Assembly: GCA_045591485.1 (NCBI GenBank)
Contig: JAZNSV010000044.1
Coordinates: 1 to 55,540, forward strand
Source: Colimorpha sp045591485
GTDB taxonomy: Bacteria; Bacteroidota; Bacteroidia; Bacteroidales; P3
Length of the DNA: 55,540 nucleotides
Direction of reading: 5' to 3'
Both the position numbers and the translations under genes were made by a program. Positions 50,310 to 55,540 of the stretch are shown here, piece after piece. The notes beneath the pieces are model-generated. The model did no database searches. It saw only the letters and a list, made by a program, of their open reading frames with translations, and was not told where the DNA came from. Position 1 is the first letter of the stretch. Each line of letters starts with the position of its first letter.

Positions 50310-51626
50310 ATGAAAGTCAATATCATAACGCTCGGCTGTTCGAAGAACACCGTCGACAGTGAAAATCTTGCAGGTGCTCTTCGTGCCGCCGGACATACCG
50401 TCTGTTTCGACCGCGTACAGACCGACTGCGACACCGTCATCGTCAATACATGTGGCTTTATTGGCGACGCCAAAGAGGAAAGTGTCAACGTTATTCTTGA
50501 GCAGATACGCGTCAAGACGCGCGGCCGCCGCGCCCGGCATATCATTGCATGCGGATGTCTTGTGCAGCGCTATCGCGAAGAGCTTCGGACAGAGATGCCC
50601 GAAGTCGATGCGTGGTTCGGCACCGACGAGTGGCAACAAATCGTCGAAAAGTGCAACAGCTTCTCGCAATCCCGTATGGCGCCTTCGAGCGCACACCTTC
50701 AGCCCACGTCGCGCCCGCTGTCCACCCCGCGCCACTACGCCTACCTCAAGATTGCCGAAGGCTGCAACCGCTCCTGTTCCTATTGCGCCATACCCCTTAT
50801 CCGTGGAGCGCATCGTTCGCGTCCCATCGACGATATCGTCGACGAGGCGAAATCGCTTGTGGCCAATGGCGTCAAGGAGTTGATAGTCATCTCGCAAGAT
50901 ACGACCTATTATGGGCTCGACCTCTACCACCGGCGTGCTCTCGGCGAACTGCTCGAGCGCCTGGCAACCGAAAGCGGTGCAGCGTGGATTCGTCTTCACT
51001 ACACTTACCCCACGTCGTTTCCTGAGGATGCCATCGATGCAATGGCCAGACATGCAAATATATGCAACTATATAGACATACCTTTGCAGCACATCAATAC
51101 GCGTATTCTTGGTTCGATGCAGCGAGGCATCGATCGTGAGGGCACGCTTGCCCTGCTGCGCACATTCCGGGCAAAACTGCCCGATGCTGCCATCCGTACC
51201 ACCCTCATAGTGGGCTATCCGGGCGAGACTGAGCAGGAGTTTGCCGAACTGAAGGATTTCGTGCGCGAAGCTCGCTTCGACCGCATGGGCTGCTTCGCCT
51301 ATTCGCCAGAGGAAGGCACACCTGCCGAAGCCCTTGGCGACCCTGTGCCAGACGATGTCAAGCAGCAGCGTGTCAGTGAGTTGATGGCAATTCAAGAACA
51401 GGTGTCGCTCGAAAAAAACCAGGCTCGTATCGGGCGTGAATTCATGGTTATTGTCGACCGCTTCGAGGGCGACAACGCTGTGGGACGCACAGAAAACGAT
51501 AGTCCGGAGGTCGACGACGAGGTTATCTTCCCGTGCACCCGCCGCGGTGTCCGCATCGGTGACTTTGTCCGTGTCCGCATCACCGATGCCCTCGAGAACG
51601 ACCTTCTTGCCGAGTTGGCAGACTAA
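50310..51626 (+). CDS. rimO: Ribosomal protein S12 methylthiotransferase RimO
   Basis: A 438-residue radical-SAM enzyme that adds a methylthio group to Asp of ribosomal protein S12. Three domains are visible: UPF0004 (VNIITLGCSKNTVDSE, CGFIGDAKEES, CGCLVQRY with its three cluster Cys), radical SAM (KIAEGCNRSCSYCAIPLIRG), and a C-terminal TRAM domain (FMVIVDRFEGDN). The start follows AGAAG. It is the last gene before the cobalamin riboswitch. Confidence 0.96.
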   Translation: MKVNIITLGCSKNTVDSENLAGALRAAGHTVCFDRVQTDCDTVIVNTCGFIGDAKEESVNVILEQIRVKTRGRRARHIIACGCLVQRYREELRTEMPEVDAWFGTDEWQQIVEKCNSFSQSRMAPSSAHLQPTSRPLSTPRHYAYLKIAEGCNRSCSYCAIPLIRGAHRSRPIDDIVDEAKSLVANGVKELIVISQDTTYYGLDLYHRRALGELLERLATESGAAWIRLHYTYPTSFPEDAIDAMARHANICNYIDIPLQHINTRILGSMQRGIDREGTLALLRTFRAKLPDAAIRTTLIVGYPGETEQEFAELKDFVREARFDRMGCFAYSPEEGTPAEALGDPVPDDVKQQRVSELMAIQEQVSLEKNQARIGREFMVIVDRFEGDNAVGRTENDSPEVDDEVIFPCTRRGVRIGDFVRVRITDALENDLLAELAD

Positions 51627-51714
51627 CCCGCCGTCGTGCCGGTCGCACGGCTGCGGCATCGCATTTTTTTTCATTATTTTATGCGGGTTTTCTCGCTATA
51701 TCGTTTTTTTTGTG

Positions 51715-51722
51715 TATTTTTG
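51715..51722 (+). promoter_or_regulatory. -7 promoter box of the cobalamin-controlled operon
   Basis: TATTTTTG matches TAnnTTTG. The predicted transcription start coincides with the beginning of the riboswitch P1 stem at 51728. No strong -33 box was seen. Confidence 0.55.
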
Positions 51723-51727
51723 CCGCT

Positions 51728-51895
51728 GGTTTCGGTCGCCCCGCAAGGGGCGCCAAGAGGGAATCAGGTGCAACTCCTGAACAGTCCCGCTGCTGTGAGC
51801 GCCAAAGAGTTACGCTGGTCGTGAGCCACTGTATATCGCCATAGATGTATGGGAAGGCGGCCCGCGTGGAGCAAGTCAGAAGACCTGCCGAAACC
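51728..51895 (+). promoter_or_regulatory. Cobalamin riboswitch
   Basis: The P1 stem GGTTTCGG (51728-51735) pairs with CCGAAACC (51888-51895). Between them are the conserved segments GGTGCAACTCCTGAACAGTC, CCGCTGCTGTGA, GCCACTG and GGGAAGGCGG, and the B12 box AGTCAGAAGACCTGCC. This is a complete class I cobalamin aptamer. It precedes the BtuB-like gene and should repress expression when adenosylcobalamin is abundant. About 118 bases separate the aptamer from the chosen start codon. Confidence 0.93.
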
Positions 51896-52013
51896 GGAAA
51901 AAGTATCATTTTAAAGCCCTCGAGGAAAGGACGGAATGAGCGTTGTTATTCTATATTGTATAGTATCGTTTATTGTTTGCCAGGCGTGGCGTCGGCTGGT
52001 ATACCGGTGGCGC

Positions 52014-53990
52014 ATGTCGGCGGTCTCAAAGCTCGCAGCCGTCCTTTTCGCGGGGGCTTTCCTTTTGCATCCGGTTTCTGCGCAAGATACAGTGCGGCAG
52101 CGCATGTCGCTCGACGAAGTTGAGGTCAGCGCCCAGCAGGCACCCCCAACGTTGCGCACTGCTGCACCGACCCAAGTGGTCGATGCCAAAAAGATAGAAG
52201 AACAGGGAATCATGCAGTTGAGCGACGCCGTGCGTCAGATGGCTGGTGTGACCTTGAAGGACTATGGCGGTGTGGGAGGCATGAAAACCGTTTCGGCCCG
52301 TGGCTTGGGCAGTCAGTTCTCGACGGTGACCATCGACGGTGTGGCCGTAGACAATGCACAGAACGGGCAAGTCGACCTTGGCCGCTATTTGTTGGGCAAC
52401 ACTGCATTCGTAAGCTTCAGTCAAGGGCAGCAGCAACAGAGCCTGCTGTCGGCCCGCGCCTATGCGGCAGGCAACGTGCTCAACCTCGAAACGGCAGAGC
52501 CTGTCTTCTTCCTGGCCGAGCGCACCAATCTGAAACTTGGCATGGAATTGGGCTCTTTCGGAATGATGAGTCCCTCGGCCTTGTGGGAGCAAAAGTGGAG
52601 CCGCAAGCTGCGAACCAGCCTGTGGGTTAACTATCTGAAAAGCAATGGCGACTACCCCTTCACGCTTTATTATACCACCAGCCACACCGACAGCAGCAGC
52701 CGCGAGGTGCGTCGCCATTCGGCCATGCATCAGCTGACAGCCGACGGCAACATCTTCTACACAATAGACAGCGGAAACACTCTGATGGCCAAGGTGCACT
52801 ACACTGGCGGTATGCACCAGTTGCCGGGCCATGTGCGCTTCTACAGGCAGGAAGAATCGGGCCAAAGCACCCACGAGCGCCTTGCCTTTGGCCAGCTGCG
52901 GTGGCGGCTCGAACGGCGCAGGTGGCGCACCCAGGTGCTGGGCAAGGTGCAGATGAGCTATGACCAATACGAGGACAGTGCAGCCAACACATCTACGGGC
53001 TACCTGATGAACGAATACCGCCAGCGTGACGGCTACCTGAGCGTCAGCTCCGAGTTCGATTTGTCGAGCTGGTTGACAATCGATGTCGCCGCCGATGGTA
53101 ATATGAGCCGTCTTATGAGCAACCTGGGTCAGCGCAACGACGTGCGGCGCCGGTCGCTGATGGGCGTGGTGGCTGCAAGGCTGCACAAAGGCCCCCTGGA
53201 AGCGAGAGTCAACCTTTTGGCCACCAGCGCTGTGGATATGGTGGCAGACCTTGATACCATGCCCCGCTTTGGTCGCATGTCGCCCTATGCGGCGGTGATG
53301 TATACCCCGCTGACGGGCCTGACCCTGCGCTATTTCTACAAAGAAACTTTTCGCGTCCCTTCCTTCAGCGAACTCTACTTCTTCCAGTCGTTGCCGCGCA
53401 ACTTGCGTCCCGAACGGGCTCGGCAGCACAATGTCGGCGTCACCTATGCGTGCCAATGGTTCAGTGGCACTGTCGATGCCTACTTCAACCGTGTGTCCGA
53501 CAAGATTGTGGCGCGTCCCGGACAGAACATGTTCTACTGGAGCATGGAGAACCTTGGCCTGGTGCACATTCTCGGTGTCGACGCCACGGCCGACTTCAGC
53601 GTCTCGCAGTTCACGTTCCATCTGAATTACAGTTTCGCCAAGGCGGTCGATCTGAGCAATCCCGAGTCCAACTACTATGGTCACCAGATCCGCTACACAC
53701 CGCGCAATTCCGGCGGCGCCAGTGTGCGTTGGGAAAACCGCTGGGTGAATCTCGGAGCCAGTGCCATGCTGGTTGGCAGGCGCTATGCCTTCCCGCAAAA
53801 CACTGCGGCCAACCGATTGCCGGCCTATGCCGACCTCGGCCTAAGCGCCGACCGCCGCTTCGATCTCCGATGGGGAACGATGCGTATGCAGGTGCAGGTG
53901 CTCAACCTGCTCGACGCACAATACGAGGTGGTGCAGTTCTATCCTATGATGGGCCGCAACTACCGTCTTTCTGTGATATACGAATTTTAA
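52014..53990 (+). CDS. btuB: TonB-dependent outer-membrane receptor, BtuB-like
   Basis: A 658-residue receptor. A signal peptide (KLAAVLFAGAFLLHPVSAQ) is followed by a TonB-box-like LDEVEVSA, a plug domain (IMQLSDAVRQMAGVTLKDYGG, TVSARGLGSQFSTVTIDGV) and a 22-strand beta-barrel ending in the aromatic YRLSVIYEF. A cobalamin riboswitch upstream and a BtuG-like gene 12 bases downstream identify vitamin B12 or another corrinoid as the likely cargo. The ATG at 52014 gives a clean signal peptide. An upstream ATG at 51936 would add 26 residues. Confidence 0.88.
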   Translation: MSAVSKLAAVLFAGAFLLHPVSAQDTVRQRMSLDEVEVSAQQAPPTLRTAAPTQVVDAKKIEEQGIMQLSDAVRQMAGVTLKDYGGVGGMKTVSARGLGSQFSTVTIDGVAVDNAQNGQVDLGRYLLGNTAFVSFSQGQQQQSLLSARAYAAGNVLNLETAEPVFFLAERTNLKLGMELGSFGMMSPSALWEQKWSRKLRTSLWVNYLKSNGDYPFTLYYTTSHTDSSSREVRRHSAMHQLTADGNIFYTIDSGNTLMAKVHYTGGMHQLPGHVRFYRQEESGQSTHERLAFGQLRWRLERRRWRTQVLGKVQMSYDQYEDSAANTSTGYLMNEYRQRDGYLSVSSEFDLSSWLTIDVAADGNMSRLMSNLGQRNDVRRRSLMGVVAARLHKGPLEARVNLLATSAVDMVADLDTMPRFGRMSPYAAVMYTPLTGLTLRYFYKETFRVPSFSELYFFQSLPRNLRPERARQHNVGVTYACQWFSGTVDAYFNRVSDKIVARPGQNMFYWSMENLGLVHILGVDATADFSVSQFTFHLNYSFAKAVDLSNPESNYYGHQIRYTPRNSGGASVRWENRWVNLGASAMLVGRRYAFPQNTAANRLPAYADLGLSADRRFDLRWGTMRMQVQVLNLLDAQYEVVQFYPMMGRNYRLSVIYEF

Positions 53991-54002
53991 ACGATAAAGA
54001 TT

Positions 54003-55085
54003 ATGAAACACCTATTCAGATTGTTGAGTTTGGCTATTGTAGCCATGACCATGGTGGCTTGCACCGAAGAGACAGAACCCGAACAGCAGCAACCCATCAC
54101 CCCCGATCCCACCGGCGAGCGCCTCGGATGCGCTCTTGTGCTTAACGAAGGCACGTGGGGCGGAAACAACGCTTCGTTGACCATGCTCGACCTCGACAAG
54201 GGGACGGTGACCAACGACTGGTTCGCCTCTGTCAACGGTCGCGGCCTGGGCGATGTGGGACAGGATGCCATTGTCTATGGCTCCAAGGCCTATGTCAGCG
54301 TTTGGGGCTCTGGCAGCATCGAGGTGATCGACACCGCCACCGGGGCCAGCACCCGCATCGACATGGGGTCGCGCCAGCCTCGCTATATTGCTGCCGACGG
54401 CGGCAAGCTCTACGTCAGCTGCTACACTCCGCACAGCGTGGTCCGCATCGACACCGCCACCCGCCAGATCGAAGCCTCTTGCTCGTTGGGCGACTTCAAC
54501 CCCGAAGGCGTGGCCGTCGAGGGCGGCAAGCTCTTTGTGGCCAGCTCCAACGTCAGCGACGAGCAGATGAACTACACCTACGACAACAAACTGTACGTCG
54601 TCGACCTCGGCAGCTTTGCCGACCCCGCAACCATCGAAGTCGGCTGCAATCCGCAGAAAGTCATGCCGCTCGGAAACGGCAAGGTGCTCGTCAACTACTG
54701 GGGCGACTACGGCGCCAACCCCGCCGGCAGCGCCGTGGTCGATGCCGCAAGCCTCAGCGTGGTGCAGACCAACCAGCCGATGAGCAACATGACCGTTGCT
54801 GGCGGCAAGGTCTACGGCTACAGCAACGACTACGACGAGAACTGGAACAGCGTGACCAACTTCTTCGTCATGGATGCCAACACACTCTCCGTCTCACCGA
54901 TGCAGTTTGCCGGTGTCAGCGGCCCCTATGCCGTGGCAGTGCATCCTGTAAGCGGCAACATTTTCATTGCCACCGACGGCAACTACACCTCCAACGGCAC
55001 CCTCTACTGCTTCAGTGCCGACGGAAGCCAGCGCCTCTGGAACCGCGAGGTGGGCATGCTCCCCTCAAAGGTTGTCTTCTTCTAA
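54003..55085 (+). CDS. btuG: BtuG-like surface lipoprotein (beta-propeller, cobalamin binding)
   Basis: A 360-residue protein. A lipoprotein signal (LSLAIVAMTMVAC) is followed by an acidic linker (TEETEPEQQQP), typical of surface-exported Bacteroidetes lipoproteins, then a beta-propeller of the YncE/DUF5074 type with recurring blades (KAYVSVWGSGSIEVIDT, KLYVSCYTPHSVVRIDT, GGKLFVASSN). In Bacteroides, BtuG caps BtuB and binds B12 with very high affinity. Position directly after the BtuB-like gene under a cobalamin riboswitch supports the same role. It is followed by a strong terminator. Confidence 0.85.
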   Translation: MKHLFRLLSLAIVAMTMVACTEETEPEQQQPITPDPTGERLGCALVLNEGTWGGNNASLTMLDLDKGTVTNDWFASVNGRGLGDVGQDAIVYGSKAYVSVWGSGSIEVIDTATGASTRIDMGSRQPRYIAADGGKLYVSCYTPHSVVRIDTATRQIEASCSLGDFNPEGVAVEGGKLFVASSNVSDEQMNYTYDNKLYVVDLGSFADPATIEVGCNPQKVMPLGNGKVLVNYWGDYGANPAGSAVVDAASLSVVQTNQPMSNMTVAGGKVYGYSNDYDENWNSVTNFFVMDANTLSVSPMQFAGVSGPYAVAVHPVSGNIFIATDGNYTSNGTLYCFSADGSQRLWNREVGMLPSKVVFF

Positions 55086-55104
55086 AGTAATTCCGCACCG
55101 ATAG

Positions 55105-55139
55105 ATAAGGCGGGCCGCGCTTTGCGCGGCCCGCCTTAT
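55105..55139. terminator. Strong terminator after the btuB-btuG operon
   Basis: A perfect 16-bp stem, ATAAGGCGGGCCGCGC pairing with its complement, around a TTT loop, followed by a moderately T-rich stretch. Confidence 0.8.
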
Positions 55140-55190
55140 ATTGTTGTCTATATTGTGATTGGCGCTGCCCACTGGCCCACAAATATATAA

Positions 55191-55220
55191 ATGCAGACGC
55201 GGCACGCCGCGTCTCTACAG
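55191..55220. repeat. Dispersed palindrome, family B (intergenic copy)
   Basis: Starts ATGCAGACGCGGCACGCCGC and ends GTCTCTACAG. It differs by one base from the copy inside rsmE (24084-24113). Confidence 0.9.
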
Positions 55221-55271
55221 GCGCTAAACACTGCCCACAAATCAGCCGCGTCGTCGGCGATACCCCGTCTC

Positions 55272-55540
55272 ATCTTTGTGCCGCCCCCAAGGGGGCTCTG
55301 TACCGGTGCGTCCGACCTTACCGTGGGCTCGCCCCACGGCTACATCAGTACCGCCCCCAAGGGGGCTGCATCGACCCCCGTTAGCGGCGCCACATCATTA
55401 GCCGTGGGCGCCAGCCCACGGATGCGCGATACACCCTGCATATCCGGGCCGCGTCGGCGGCGGCACCCAACCGCATCTTTGTGCCGACCCCAGGGGGGCT
55501 GCATCGAGCCGCGTTAGCGGCGACACTCACATTAGCCGTG
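55272..55540. repeat. Mosaic of short palindromes running off the window
   Basis: Recurring modules: TTTGTGCCG(C/A)CCCCAAGGGGGCT (55277-55298, 55351-55368, variant 55479-55500), CCGTGGGC...GCCCACGG (55321-55339, 55402-55421), GTTAGCGGCG (55379-55388, 55513-55522) and ATTAGCCGTG (55398-55407, 55531-55540). The last is cut by the end of the window. No gene was recognised in 55086-55540. Confidence 0.8.

Noticed and set aside
51628..51672. Rho-independent terminator after rimO
   Set aside because: The possible CGTGC/GCACG stem is short and separated from the T run by about 15 bases, so the call is too weak to list.

Overview
The window looks like a piece of a Bacteroidales chromosome from an anaerobic, probably gut or rumen, member outside the genus Bacteroides. 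Evidence: promoters of the Bacteroidetes type (TTTG, about 20 bp, TAnnTTTG), little Shine-Dalgarno signal, a gldF/gldG gliding-type transporter, two secreted proteins with type IX secretion (T9SS) sorting domains, an LpxB gene, and a TonB receptor/beta-propeller pair of the BtuB/BtuG kind. Most genes are rich in G/C at third codon positions. The segments at about 5.4-6.4, 9.1-10.9 and 12.3-15.2 kb are visibly AT-richer and look acquired.

Layout. 0.4-5.3 kb: operon for a soluble electron-bifurcating-type [FeFe] hydrogenase (ferredoxin-like protein, HydB-, HydA- and HydC-like subunits). 5.3-16.6 kb: accessory and defence region with a Fic protein, a GIY-YIG/SF2 helicase, a RelE/ParE-type toxin-antitoxin pair, two N6-adenine methylase-like genes, a Gabija-like GajA/GajB pair, a DUF1016 (YhcG-type) nuclease and a decayed second DUF1016 copy. 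16.5-29.2 kb: lipoproteins, tRNA/rRNA modification genes (Dus, MnmA, RsmE), a deaminase, a secreted beta-helix protein, and T9SS cargo. 29.3-30.6 kb: a three-gene module with a Panacea (DUF4065) protein and a STAS-like protein, possibly a new toxin-antitoxin or defence arrangement. 30.8-39 kb: an EF-G2-like factor with altered GTPase motifs and a decaying locus of giant surface proteins, including a chimera with an Rpn-type tail. 39.8-51.6 kb: an M28-like protein that has lost catalytic residues, a GldF-GldG fusion, a DUF4340 protein, then SurE, LpxB, SpoIID-like, thioredoxin-like, FtsY and RimO. 51.7-55.1 kb: a cobalamin riboswitch controlling a BtuB-like receptor and a BtuG-like lipoprotein.

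The most unusual property is the load of small repeats. Hairpins whose two arms are themselves tandem arrays of 7-, 8-, 9- or 11-bp units occur between genes throughout. Related arrays and short GC-rich palindromes lie in frame inside coding sequences (MnmA, Dus, RsmE, the SF2 helicase, a lipoprotein, and the GldF-GldG junction). No tRNA, rRNA, CRISPR array or intact insertion sequence was seen.
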